A stretch of DNA of 64,000 bases from Marivivens geojensis. Its GTDB lineage: Bacteria > Pseudomonadota > Alphaproteobacteria > Rhodobacterales > Rhodobacteraceae. Below the pieces are notes generated by a model. It made no database searches and was not told the DNA's origin. It saw nothing but the letters and a program-made list of their open reading frames with translations. This document shows, one piece after another, positions 18,260 through 26,573 of the stretch. Position 1 is the first letter of the stretch. Each line of letters starts with the position of its first letter. The stretch is from positions 620,001-684,000 of the forward strand of contig NZ_JALKCU010000002.1 of NCBI RefSeq assembly GCF_023540835.1, given 5' to 3'. The translations under genes and the position numbers were made by a program.

Positions 18260-18715
18260 ATGGACAACTTTGACACACTCATCCTCGACGCCCTACAGCA
18301 CAACAACCGCCTGACCGCCGAAGCGCTATCAGAAAAGGTGGGGCTATCGCCTGACGCCTGCCGCAAACGGCTCGCGAAATTGCGGTCGTCAGACGCGATT
18401 GAACAAGAGGTTGCACTTCTCAATCCTCAGACGATGGGTCGTGGATTGATCATGATTGTGGAGGTGACACTCCAAAACGAACGGCCTGCGGAATTGGATC
18501 GTTTTAAGGATAAGATGAAAGCCGCACCAGAAGTGATGCAGTGCTACTATGTTACTGGAAACGCGGACTTTATCCTGATCCTCTCAGCCAAAGATATGGC
18601 CGATTACGAAGACTTCACGCGACGCCACTTCTTTGCAGAAGAAAACGTCGCGCGATTTAGAACGAGCGCGGTGATGGACCGCGTGAAAGTCGGCTTTACG
18701 ATGCCGATCGGTTAG
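18260..18715 (+). CDS. AsnC/Lrp-family regulator
   Basis: 151 residues from the ATG at 18260. HTH at 1-60 (MDNFDTLILDALQHNNRLTAEALSEKVGLS) and RAM domain (YYVTGNADFILILSAKDMADYEDF). It is divergent from the lyase/M24/racemase operon with a 170-bp gap, so it is the likely local regulator. DoeX-type regulators of ectoine breakdown have this shape, but the ligand is unknown. Its stop overlaps the convergent oxidoreductase by four bases (TTAG). Confidence 0.9.
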   Translation: MDNFDTLILDALQHNNRLTAEALSEKVGLSPDACRKRLAKLRSSDAIEQEVALLNPQTMGRGLIMIVEVTLQNERPAELDRFKDKMKAAPEVMQCYYVTGNADFILILSAKDMADYEDFTRRHFFAEENVARFRTSAVMDRVKVGFTMPIG

Positions 18716-20748
18716 AGGTCCTTACCGATCCGCAGGGCATCATAGATCGCCGCGTGGGTGTTGCGGGCCGAAACAGCGTCACCAATGCGGAACAGTCGGA
18801 ACGTGCCTTCGGGATTGCGAGTCACGGTCTGAGGCGCACCTGTCGACAGCGCGTCGTAATCCACCTCACCTAGGTTCGACGACAGCGGTTTCAGATCGAA
18901 ATACACGTCATCGAGCGGGCGCGTGCCATGGTTTACCACAACTTGATCCACGATCCGTTCACGCGTCACCCCGCCATAATCGCTCCCCAAGGTCGCGCGC
19001 AGTTGGTTGCCCTCTTTCGCGACCGCCATGAGACGCCACGTGACCGTAAAGGTCGTGTCGCGTTTTTGCAGGTTGCGCATGTAAGGAACGAGGTTCATCG
19101 CCATGACTTCGGGGGCAAAACTGCGGTCTGGCGTGACGATTTCGACCTTCGCACCCGTTTCCGAAATCACATCAGCGGCCTGCAAACCCGCGTGATCACC
19201 TGCGTCGTCAAACACGAGCACGTTCGTGCCCGGCTTCACATCGCCAGAAAGAATATCCCACGCAGAACAAACCAGTTCATTGCCAGCCTCCAAGACCTCA
19301 GTGTGCGGGAGGCCACCTGTTGCGATGATAACCTCGTCTGGGTTGGTTTCCAGAACGGTGTCCATGTCGGCAAAGGTGTTGAAATGGAACTGGACGCCGC
19401 GTTTGGTGCACTGATCAAAACGCCACGCGATGATCGACGTCATCTCGCGACGGCGTTCCTGCAGTGCGGTCAGACGGATTTGCCCACCCGGTTGGTCTGC
19501 GGCTTCAAACACGGTGACAGTGTGACCACGTTCTGCAGCGACACGAGCGGCCTCCATCCCTGCGGGGCCAGCGCCGACGATCGTGACCCGCTTTTTCGTA
19601 TCCGCAGGGGTAATCGTCTGCGGCACTTCCAATTCGCGGCCCGTTGCGGGGTTGTGCAGGCAGAGCGCCATGCCTCCCTGATAAATACGGTCGAGGCAAT
19701 AGTTCGCACCCACGCAGGGACGAATGTCATCCTCCCGCCCTTCGATGATTTTGCGCACCAAATGCGGGTCAGCCATGTGGGCGCGGGTCATGCCGACCAT
19801 GTCCAGCTTACCGCTCGCAATCGCGTGACGGGCCGTGGCGACGTCAGGGATTTTGGCCGCATGGAAAGTGGGGAAATTGGTGGCTGCGCGAATTTCACCC
19901 GCAAAATCGAGGTGCGGCGCGTTCCGCATCCCTTGGATCGGGATCAGGTCGGTCAGGCCAGGATCGGTGTCGATATGGCCTTTCACGATGTTTAGGAAAT
20001 CCACGAGGCCACTATTTTTGAGCATGTGAGAGACCTGAAGTCCCTCATCCTTACCCATGCCGCCCGCCATATCCTGATCGCCTGTGTAGCGTACGCCGAC
20101 GATAAACTTCTCACCACAACGGTCACGGATCGCTTGCAGAACCTCCATCGTGAACCGCAGACGGTTTTCGAGCGATCCGCCATATGGCGCGTCGAGGTCG
20201 TTGGTCAGCGGCGACCAGAATTGTTCGAGGAGGTGGCCGTAGGCTTCGAGCTCGATCCCATCGACACCCGCCGATTGCATGCGTTCAGCGGCGTCGGCGT
20301 AGTCCTCGATGATGCGGGTGATATCCCAGTCTTCTATGCGTTTTGGGAATGCACGGTGCGATGCCTCACGTTCGTGGCTGGGCGCAACAACAGGCAACCA
20401 GTCCGCCTTATCCCAGCGAGTGCGGCGACCAAGGTGGGTCAATTGGATCATCACTGCGGCGCCGTGGTCGTGACATTCATCAACCATCTGCTTCATGTAG
20501 CCGACCACTTCGTCCTTCCACGCAAGGATATTGTTAAACACGGGCGGGCTGTCGCGCGCAACCGAAGCCGACCCAGCGGTCATCGTCAGCGCCACACCCG
20601 CCTTTGCCCGCTCAACATGGTAGGCGCGGTAACGTTCCTTGGGCATGCCGTCTTCGGGATAGGCAGGTTCATGACTTGTAATCATGATCCGGTTTTTCAG
20701 AGTGAGGTGTTTTAGCTGATAAGGCTGGAGAAGTGGATCGTTAGACAT
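18712..20748 (-). CDS. FMN/[Fe-S] oxidoreductase of the dimethylglycine/N-methylproline demethylase group
   Basis: 678 residues, TMADH-like: an Old Yellow Enzyme barrel (1-340, IQLTHLGRRTRWDK), an Fe-S segment at 345-363, then a pyridine nucleotide-disulfide fold from about 388 (VTIVGAGPAGMEAARVA). Relatives include DgcA (dimethylglycine) and StcD (N-methylproline/stachydrine). The Fe-S motif reads C345-V-G-A-N-Y-C351 with C363: the second Cys of the TMADH motif is Ala348. This may be a family trait. It probably acts after the Rieske demethylase encoded nearby and is controlled by the divergent TetR. Confidence 0.87.
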   Translation of the reverse strand: MSNDPLLQPYQLKHLTLKNRIMITSHEPAYPEDGMPKERYRAYHVERAKAGVALTMTAGSASVARDSPPVFNNILAWKDEVVGYMKQMVDECHDHGAAVMIQLTHLGRRTRWDKADWLPVVAPSHEREASHRAFPKRIEDWDITRIIEDYADAAERMQSAGVDGIELEAYGHLLEQFWSPLTNDLDAPYGGSLENRLRFTMEVLQAIRDRCGEKFIVGVRYTGDQDMAGGMGKDEGLQVSHMLKNSGLVDFLNIVKGHIDTDPGLTDLIPIQGMRNAPHLDFAGEIRAATNFPTFHAAKIPDVATARHAIASGKLDMVGMTRAHMADPHLVRKIIEGREDDIRPCVGANYCLDRIYQGGMALCLHNPATGRELEVPQTITPADTKKRVTIVGAGPAGMEAARVAAERGHTVTVFEAADQPGGQIRLTALQERRREMTSIIAWRFDQCTKRGVQFHFNTFADMDTVLETNPDEVIIATGGLPHTEVLEAGNELVCSAWDILSGDVKPGTNVLVFDDAGDHAGLQAADVISETGAKVEIVTPDRSFAPEVMAMNLVPYMRNLQKRDTTFTVTWRLMAVAKEGNQLRATLGSDYGGVTRERIVDQVVVNHGTRPLDDVYFDLKPLSSNLGEVDYDALSTGAPQTVTRNPEGTFRLFRIGDAVSARNTHAAIYDALRIGKDL

Positions 20749-20786
20749 GGCGCGACTCCGCAATTGGATTTGCCGCAGGATTCCTA

Positions 20787-20829
20787 AAATGTTCATAACT
20801 GTCAAGTTTAGGTTCACCTATGAACATTT
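20787..20829. promoter_or_regulatory. TetR-type operator between demethylase and regulator
   Basis: AAATGTTCATA (20787-20797) and TATGAACATTT (20819-20829) are exact inverse copies, 21 bp apart. A nested palindrome GTTCA-CCTA-TGAAC (20812-20825) shares the right arm. A TTGACA-like -35 on the minus strand (20800-20805) lies between the arms, so binding would block the demethylase promoter. Confidence 0.75.
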
Positions 20830-20866
20830 ACTTGAGCAGCCCGTCATTCACAGGTAGCCTACCCAC

Positions 20867-21496
20867 ATGACACAGGCTGAAGACATCGACACCGGATGGC
20901 GCGGATCGCCAGAATTATGGCTGCAAGCGGCCTATGATGCGTTGATCGAAAACGGGATCGATGCGGTAAAGATTTTGCCACTTGCGGCGCAACTGAAATT
21001 GTCGCGCACCAGCTTTTATTGGTTTTTTGACAATCGAGGGTCACTACTCCAAGCGCTGAGAGCCCTGTGGGAGGACCGCACAACAACTCCTCTGATTGCA
21101 GCCACAAAGGAATACGCCGAGACCCGAACGGAGGCGATGTTCAACGTCATCAGTTGTTTCCTGCGCGAGGATGCTTTTGACGCGCGAATGGAACACGCTG
21201 TCCGTAGCTGGGCGATCCAAGACCCCAAGATGCTCATCGAACTACAGGCCGCAGACAAACGGCGGCTCGATGCGCTGCGCGGTATGCTTGAGGGCTGGGG
21301 CTACGACGCCCAAGATGCCGATGTGCGGGCGCGGACGATTTACCTTGTTCAGATTGGCTACATCTCGATGCAGACGACAGAGCCGCTAGCCGAACGACTG
21401 GCCCGCGTTGCCAATTATGTTGAGGTCTATACAGGCCAAAAACCCAATGATCGCGAAGTCGCGCGGTTCTATTCACGGTTCGGAGTAACACCATGA
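20867..21496 (+). CDS. TetR-family repressor
   Basis: 209 residues. The N-terminal HTH (LWLQAAYDALIENGIDAVKILPLAAQLKLSRTSFYWFFDN) is clear; the C-terminal ligand domain is family-poor. Divergent from the demethylase with the operator above, and its last codon overlaps the ProC-like gene start (ATGA at 21493-21496). Local repressor of betaine/methylamine breakdown is the natural reading. Confidence 0.88.
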   Translation: MTQAEDIDTGWRGSPELWLQAAYDALIENGIDAVKILPLAAQLKLSRTSFYWFFDNRGSLLQALRALWEDRTTTPLIAATKEYAETRTEAMFNVISCFLREDAFDARMEHAVRSWAIQDPKMLIELQAADKRRLDALRGMLEGWGYDAQDADVRARTIYLVQIGYISMQTTEPLAERLARVANYVEVYTGQKPNDREVARFYSRFGVTP

Positions 21497-22260
21497 AAAT
21501 CGGGATAATTGGCGGCACGGGATGGCTCGGCTCTGCATTGGGTAAGGCACTTTTGGATCGCGGCCATGCGCCGGACGATCTGATTATCCTGAACCGCAGC
21601 GGTCCGCGCGACGATTATTTCGGGCGGCAAGTCGTATGGGCCGCAGATGTGACCGATCTGGTCGACCGTTCTGACGTGATCATCTTATCGGTTCGACCAC
21701 AGGATTGGCCCGCGCTGAATTTTGACGCCAAAGGAAAACTGGCGATTTCATTTATGGCGGGCGTAAACATCGCGACCTTGGGCAATCGTGTGATCCGCGC
21801 CATTCCGAACGCAGCCGCAGAAATCGGCACATCCTATTCGCCTTGGTTCGCGGGGCCTGCGGTTACTGCGGATGACAAAGCGACCGCAAATGACATTCTG
21901 TCTGCCTTTGGCAGCTGTGATGAACTGGCGTCAGAGTCAGACATCGATCTGATGACCGCGCTTTCGGGATCAGGACCAGCTTACCCTGCCCTCATGGCCG
22001 CAACGATGATGAAATTTCTGACCGACAACGGCGTTAGCCCCGACATTGCCGCACGCGCAACCGAAGCGACCATCTGTGACGCAGCGCAGTTGTTGCGTGG
22101 TGAGGCGCAGAACGCGACCGAGTGGGTCAAGGTCTTTATCGACTATGCAGGCACGACGGCGGCCGGTCTGACCACAGCAGAGGCAGGTGGATTTTCCACC
22201 GCGCTCTACTCTGGTCTTTCTGCCGCGACCCAAAAGGCCAAGGATATGGGGGTGGATTAA
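21493..22260 (+). CDS. Pyrroline-5-carboxylate reductase-like (ProC family) protein
   Basis: 255 residues. N-terminal NADP fold (KIGIIGGTGWLGSALGKALLDRG), middle NRxxRAIPNAAAEIGTS-type segment, and C-terminal LTALSGSGPAYPAL with YAGTTAAGLTTAEAGGFSTAL. This is the ProC family, which reduces P5C to proline. In a betaine/N-methylproline locus under TetR control it could act on an imino acid product instead of biosynthetic P5C. It shares its stop with the convergent reductase. Confidence 0.85.
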   Translation: MKIGIIGGTGWLGSALGKALLDRGHAPDDLIILNRSGPRDDYFGRQVVWAADVTDLVDRSDVIILSVRPQDWPALNFDAKGKLAISFMAGVNIATLGNRVIRAIPNAAAEIGTSYSPWFAGPAVTADDKATANDILSAFGSCDELASESDIDLMTALSGSGPAYPALMAATMMKFLTDNGVSPDIAARATEATICDAAQLLRGEAQNATEWVKVFIDYAGTTAAGLTTAEAGGFSTALYSGLSAATQKAKDMGVD

Positions 22261-23330
22261 GCCTCCACCTCCACATTGCCCAAGGGGTGCGAACAACAGG
22301 CAAGGATATAACCTGCATCAACCTCGGCGTCGGTAATCCCGCCGTTGTGGACCATATGCACGTCGCCCGAGATTTTCTTGACCTTACAGGTTCCGCAAAG
22401 ACCAAAGCTACATCCAGACGGCAGCGGCACGCCATTGGCCCGCGCCAAAGCTAGAACCGTGTCCGTCTCCTTGCCCATTGCGGTCTTGCCCGATTTTGCA
22501 AAGGTAACCTCTGCGGCTGCCGTGGCATCGGCCTCAACATCGTTGAATTCAGGCAAGTCCTCGGGGTCGTCAACAGGGGCCGAAAACGCCTCCTGATGAT
22601 AGCGATCCATGTCATAGCCTAGCGAAATCAGGATCTCGCGCACGCTGTCCATAAAGCTCTCTGGACCACAGCAATAGACATCGCGCTCTAGGTAGTCTTG
22701 ACACATCAGACCCAGCATCAACTGGTTAAACCGACCGCGATAGCCTGTCCAAACCTCATAGGGATCGTTTTGACCGACGACAAAATGCAGATCGATACCA
22801 GCGGTCCGCGAGGTCATCAGTTCCAGCTTTTGGCGGAAAATCAGGTCACGCGGACGTTTGGCGCATTGGATAAAACAGATATCGGGATCGTTGCCCAATT
22901 CATACAAAGTGGTGGCCATCGACATGAGCGGCGTCACACCAGAACCTGCCGAAATATAGAGGTATTTTCCATCGGGCTGGTCAGGCAGATGGAAAATACC
23001 GGCAGGACCATAAGCCTTGATCCGCATGCCGATCGTCAGATGATCGTGCATCCAGCGGCTTCCGACAGAACCCTCTTGGACCTTGACCGTCACACTGATG
23101 TAACCCGCCGACAGGGGCGAAGAGGACATGGTAAATGTCCGCTGCACATTCCCGCCCGGCACTGGCAGATCTAGCGTGATGAACTGTCCCGCCTTGTAGA
23201 CGAAGGTCGCACCTGATGGCGCACGGAAGCTAAACGTTTTGACGTTCGGTGCCTCAGGCAGAACGGCCACACACTCTAGCAATTCCGCATCGGTCCAAAC
23301 GGGCGAGGTTCGGTTCGGCATCGGGATCAT
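22257..23330 (-). CDS. Flavin/[2Fe-2S] reductase of the Rieske oxygenase (GbcB-like)
   Basis: 357 residues from the ATG at 23330, whose ATGA overlaps the Rieske gene stop. Ferredoxin-NADP reductase module (FVYKAGQFITLDLP, RTFTMSSSP, then YISAGSGVTPLMSMA), NAD module with YCCGPESFMDSV, and a C-terminal plant-type [2Fe-2S] domain (PSGCSFGLCGTCK and ACCSHP). This order suits a one-component reductase passing NADH electrons to the adjacent Rieske oxygenase. Closest known type is GbcB of glycine betaine demethylation. Confidence 0.9.
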   Translation of the reverse strand: MIPMPNRTSPVWTDAELLECVAVLPEAPNVKTFSFRAPSGATFVYKAGQFITLDLPVPGGNVQRTFTMSSSPLSAGYISVTVKVQEGSVGSRWMHDHLTIGMRIKAYGPAGIFHLPDQPDGKYLYISAGSGVTPLMSMATTLYELGNDPDICFIQCAKRPRDLIFRQKLELMTSRTAGIDLHFVVGQNDPYEVWTGYRGRFNQLMLGLMCQDYLERDVYCCGPESFMDSVREILISLGYDMDRYHQEAFSAPVDDPEDLPEFNDVEADATAAAEVTFAKSGKTAMGKETDTVLALARANGVPLPSGCSFGLCGTCKVKKISGDVHMVHNGGITDAEVDAGYILACCSHPLGNVEVEA

Positions 23331-24544
23331 GACGACACCATATGGTTTTGCAGCGTGCGGCAATACCAATCCACGAACTGGTTCACGCCGCCTTCTTGGG
23401 CCTTGCTATAGGGACCGGGTTTATAGCCCGGCGAATTGATCCCGCGCTGGTTTTCCTCAACGATTTGGCGGTCCTCGTCGTTGGTGTGGATCCAGACCTC
23501 GGTCAGGCGGTTCAGGTCGTAATCCACGCCTTCGACCGCATCCTTGTGAACGAGCCACGTCGTTGTGACTTCGGTCCGATCTGGGCCGAGCGGCATGACG
23601 CGGAAGGTCAGCACTTGATCCGACAGGAAATGGTTCCACGAGTTCGGGTAGTGGAAATAGAGGCAGCTGCCCGCATCATCGAAAGGCACAGTGCCGATGC
23701 GTTTGGACACCGCCGCCTTGCCATCCATCGTGTAGCTGACCGTGTCACGCAGGAACGGAATACGGACGAAACGCCATGTCTCGGTCGGGTCGATCACGTA
23801 GCGCGCAGGGAAATTCGCGGCCTCGCATTTCTCAATATGCTCACGGCCCATGTTGCTGGTCGTCGCATCATCCGCACCAACGAGGTTCGGATCATCAGGG
23901 AAGGTCACACAGAGCGACGGGTGGTTCGATGCGCAGTGATAGCATTCGCGGTTATTCTCCATCACCAGTTTCCAGTTCGCCTCTTCAACGATGGTGGACT
24001 GGTAAGCGACCTTGAGGTTTGCCACATCGTGCGGCCCGAGGTAACGGGCTGCTTGATCGGCGAGGTCGCCACTGTCGGGCGCAACGGCGGCGAGGCAGAT
24101 GTAGATGAGCCCCTGCACTTCGCGGCAGTGAACGACACCGAGGCCGTGTTCTTTGGGGTTAAAATCTTCCCCCATTTCACGCGCCCAGAGGAGCGATCCG
24201 TCGAGGTCGTAGGTCCACTGGTGATAGGGGCAAACGAGTTTCGCAGAGGTGCCTTTGGTCGCTGAACAAATGCGGCTGCCACGGTGACGGCAGGAATTGT
24301 GGAACGCACGTGCAACGCCATCAGCGCCCCGCACCACGATGATCGACGCATCGCCCAAGGTGACGGTCACATAGTTGCCAGCAGCGGGCAGTTCCGCAGC
24401 GCTGGCCGCAAAAATCCATTCACGGTGCCACAGGTCGCGCATGTCCGCGTCATAGGCCGCTTGCGACGAATAAAGTCCCTGCGGCAGCGAATGCCACGGT
24501 TTGCGGGACAGGAGGAGAGAGAGAACATCACTATTGGAATGCAT
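23327..24544 (-). CDS. Rieske non-haem iron oxygenase, GbcA/stachydrine demethylase type
   Basis: 405 residues from the ATG at 24544. Rieske ligands Cys85-x-His87 and Cys105-x2-His108; mononuclear iron His203 and His208 in ENNRECYHCASNHPS. The sequence type matches GbcA (glycine betaine) and Stc2 (proline betaine) monooxygenases, which remove one N-methyl group as formaldehyde. The ProC-like and N-methylproline-type demethylase neighbours tilt me to proline betaine or a hydroxyproline betaine, but glycine betaine is equally possible. Divergent LysR with operator at 24620. Confidence 0.88.
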   Translation of the reverse strand: MHSNSDVLSLLLSRKPWHSLPQGLYSSQAAYDADMRDLWHREWIFAASAAELPAAGNYVTVTLGDASIIVVRGADGVARAFHNSCRHRGSRICSATKGTSAKLVCPYHQWTYDLDGSLLWAREMGEDFNPKEHGLGVVHCREVQGLIYICLAAVAPDSGDLADQAARYLGPHDVANLKVAYQSTIVEEANWKLVMENNRECYHCASNHPSLCVTFPDDPNLVGADDATTSNMGREHIEKCEAANFPARYVIDPTETWRFVRIPFLRDTVSYTMDGKAAVSKRIGTVPFDDAGSCLYFHYPNSWNHFLSDQVLTFRVMPLGPDRTEVTTTWLVHKDAVEGVDYDLNRLTEVWIHTNDEDRQIVEENQRGINSPGYKPGPYSKAQEGGVNQFVDWYCRTLQNHMVSS

Positions 24545-24619
24545 CGGTCGGTCTTTCGTTGAATCAGCGATACAGAACCGCAAAACGCAGGTCGCTCGCA
24601 ATCGCAAAAAACCTATCAT

Positions 24620-24640
24620 TGACTTACTTGAATTAAGTCA
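24620..24640. promoter_or_regulatory. LysR-type operator upstream of the Rieske operon
   Basis: TGACTTA (24620-24626), 7-bp spacer CTTGAAT and TAAGTCA (24634-24640) are a perfect inverted repeat in the T-N11-A form. It lies 33 bp from the LysR start and 75 bp from the Rieske gene start. Confidence 0.75.
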
Positions 24641-24673
24641 TAAAGGTTTTGGCGCTCACCATAGGATTGCCCC

Positions 24674-25555
24674 ATGCCAGCCCGCTATCATTCGCTTCCC
24701 TCCCTAACCGCGATTGCCAGTTTTGAGGCCGCCGCACGGTGTGCGAGCTTCAAAAAGGCAGCCGACGATCTGAATGTCACCCCTGCCGCGATCAGCCATC
24801 AGGTCAAATCGCTGGAGGCAGAGCTGGGATTTCAGGTGTTCAACCGCTATCACCGCGGTGTCGAATTGAACGAGGCAGGTGCGTTTCTCTATGTCGCGAT
24901 CCAACGTGGGTTTGGCGAAATATCCAGCGCAATCGAACAGTTACAGCTTCGTGCGGATGATGACGCAGTGACGATTGAGGCGACGACGGCTGTCTCTGCC
25001 TTCTTCCTCACCCCGCGTCTAACTCGGTTTTGGGCGCATCGCGGACACATCCCCGTGTCGCAAAACGTCACCGATTTGCCGGGGACGTCGCCCACCAGTG
25101 ACCTATGCATTTTCTATGGTGAGGACGCACCGAATTCTGGCGATTGCCGTCTCTTGTTCCGTGACCGCATTTCTATTCTTGCCTCACCAGAGTTCGCAGC
25201 GCGTTTTTCTGCCCAAAATTTAACCGATTTGACTAAGATGCCTTTGATCCACTTGACGGCGTCTGATGCGCGATGGACGGGCTGGCAGAGCTTTCTCGAA
25301 ATGTTGGGTGTAACGATTGATCTGGGTCCCTCACACTACGTGAACAACTACGCCATCGCGCTTCAAGCGGCCCAAGACGGCGTTGGTGCGGTGCTGGGGT
25401 GGGAAACGCTGACACGAGGGCTGATCTCATCGGGGTCGCTGGTCAAACTCTTTCCCGACAGCATTGAAGCACCGCACGGGTTCTATATTACGGCTCGGAA
25501 AAACGCCCCAGCGCGGGCGATTGAGTTACGGGATTGGCTACTGGCTGCGGATTGA
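24674..25555 (+). CDS. LysR-family (GcvA-like) regulator
   Basis: 293 residues. GcvA-type opening (SLPSLTAIASFEAAARCASFKKAADDLNVTPAAISHQVKSLEAELG) and a C-terminal effector domain ending HGFYITARKNAPARAIELRDWL. Divergent from the Rieske oxygenase with the operator above. It may act alongside the TetR on the betaine genes. AllE lies 105 bp downstream on the same strand but probably belongs to the purine group. Confidence 0.9.
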   Translation: MPARYHSLPSLTAIASFEAAARCASFKKAADDLNVTPAAISHQVKSLEAELGFQVFNRYHRGVELNEAGAFLYVAIQRGFGEISSAIEQLQLRADDDAVTIEATTAVSAFFLTPRLTRFWAHRGHIPVSQNVTDLPGTSPTSDLCIFYGEDAPNSGDCRLLFRDRISILASPEFAARFSAQNLTDLTKMPLIHLTASDARWTGWQSFLEMLGVTIDLGPSHYVNNYAIALQAAQDGVGAVLGWETLTRGLISSGSLVKLFPDSIEAPHGFYITARKNAPARAIELRDWLLAAD

Positions 25556-25660
25556 GACGCGATTATCAAAACCAAGCTACGAAACCTTATCGTCAAATCA
25601 CTGTGGTGCGTTGCGCCAAAGTTGGGTTGAGTGGGGTCGATCTATAAGGTTCGGATTATC

Positions 25661-26494
25661 ATGACAAAATCTCGATACTACTCCCCGACGGGTGGGCTTC
25701 CACCGCAAACACAGTTGCTCACGGATCGCGCCGTGTTCAAAGACGCCTATGCCGTCATTCCCAAAGGCACGATGAGTGACATCGTGACCAGCTACCTGCC
25801 ATTCTGGGACAACGCCCGTTTTTGGGTTCTGGCGCGCCCTTTGTCTGGGTTTGCAGAGACGTTTTCGCAATACATCGCTGAGGTCGCTGAGGGCGGCGGT
25901 TCGGATCGCCCAGAGACTGAGACGGGTGTTGAGGCTGTTCTCTTTGTCGTGGCGGGTGAAATGACCCTGACGCTGAACGGTGAAACCCATGTTCTGGCTG
26001 AGGGCGGATATGCCTTCTTGCCGCCAGACGCGACATGGTCCCTGCGCAATACCAGAGCGGCGCCACTGCGGTTCCATTGGCTGCGTAAACGGTATCAAGC
26101 AATCGACGGGCTCGACATGCCGACCGCCTTTGTCACGAACGAAGCGGACGTGGCCCCGCATGCGATGCCAGACACGGATGGCAAATGGGCGACGACGCGG
26201 TTCGTTGATCCGACCGACCTGCGCCACGACATGCACGTCAACATCGTGACCTTCCAACCGGGCGGAGTGATCCCCTTTGCGGAAACGCATGTGATGGAAC
26301 ACGGGCTCTATGTGCTCGAAGGCAAAGCCGTCTACCGTCTCAACGATGATTGGGTCGAGGTCGAAGCGGGCGACTTCATGTGGCTAAGATCGTTCTGCCC
26401 GCAAGCCTGTTATGCTGGGGGACCGGGGCCGTTCCGATACCTCCTCTACAAGGATGTGAACCGTCACATGCCCTTTGCTCCATTGGCCCGCTAA
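25661..26494 (+). CDS. allE: (S)-ureidoglycine aminohydrolase
   Basis: 277 residues from the ATG at 25661 with AAGG about 11 bp upstream. Two cupin halves (YSPTGGLPPQTQLLTDRAVF start; metal site near the second half, FAETHVMEHGLYVLEGKAVYRL, His/Glu ligands). UGHY/YlbA turns ureidoglycine into ureidoglycolate and ammonia and needs Mn. It faces the purine permease across a strong terminator. Confidence 0.88.
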   Translation: MTKSRYYSPTGGLPPQTQLLTDRAVFKDAYAVIPKGTMSDIVTSYLPFWDNARFWVLARPLSGFAETFSQYIAEVAEGGGSDRPETETGVEAVLFVVAGEMTLTLNGETHVLAEGGYAFLPPDATWSLRNTRAAPLRFHWLRKRYQAIDGLDMPTAFVTNEADVAPHAMPDTDGKWATTRFVDPTDLRHDMHVNIVTFQPGGVIPFAETHVMEHGLYVLEGKAVYRLNDDWVEVEAGDFMWLRSFCPQACYAGGPGPFRYLLYKDVNRHMPFAPLAR

Positions 26495-26497
26495 ACG

Positions 26498-26527
26498 AAA
26501 AGCCCCAGAGTTTCCTCTGGGGCTTTT
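26498..26527. terminator. Bidirectional terminator between allE and the purine permease
   Basis: Perfect 13-bp stem (26498-26510 with 26515-26527), loop TTTC, A run on one side and T run on the other. Serves convergent transcripts from allE and the NCS2 gene. Confidence 0.92.
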
Positions 26528-26573
26528 GCTTTGTCATATGCCCTGCCCCGCGACTGCGGAGCAGGGTTTTTGA

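Noticed and set aside
18928-19995. 355-codon plus-strand frame opposite the FMN oxidoreductase
   Set aside because: Shadow of a 678-residue recognised gene; no start signal.
23342-24265. 307-codon plus-strand frame opposite the Rieske gene
   Set aside because: Antisense to a motif-rich gene, no start signal or family match.
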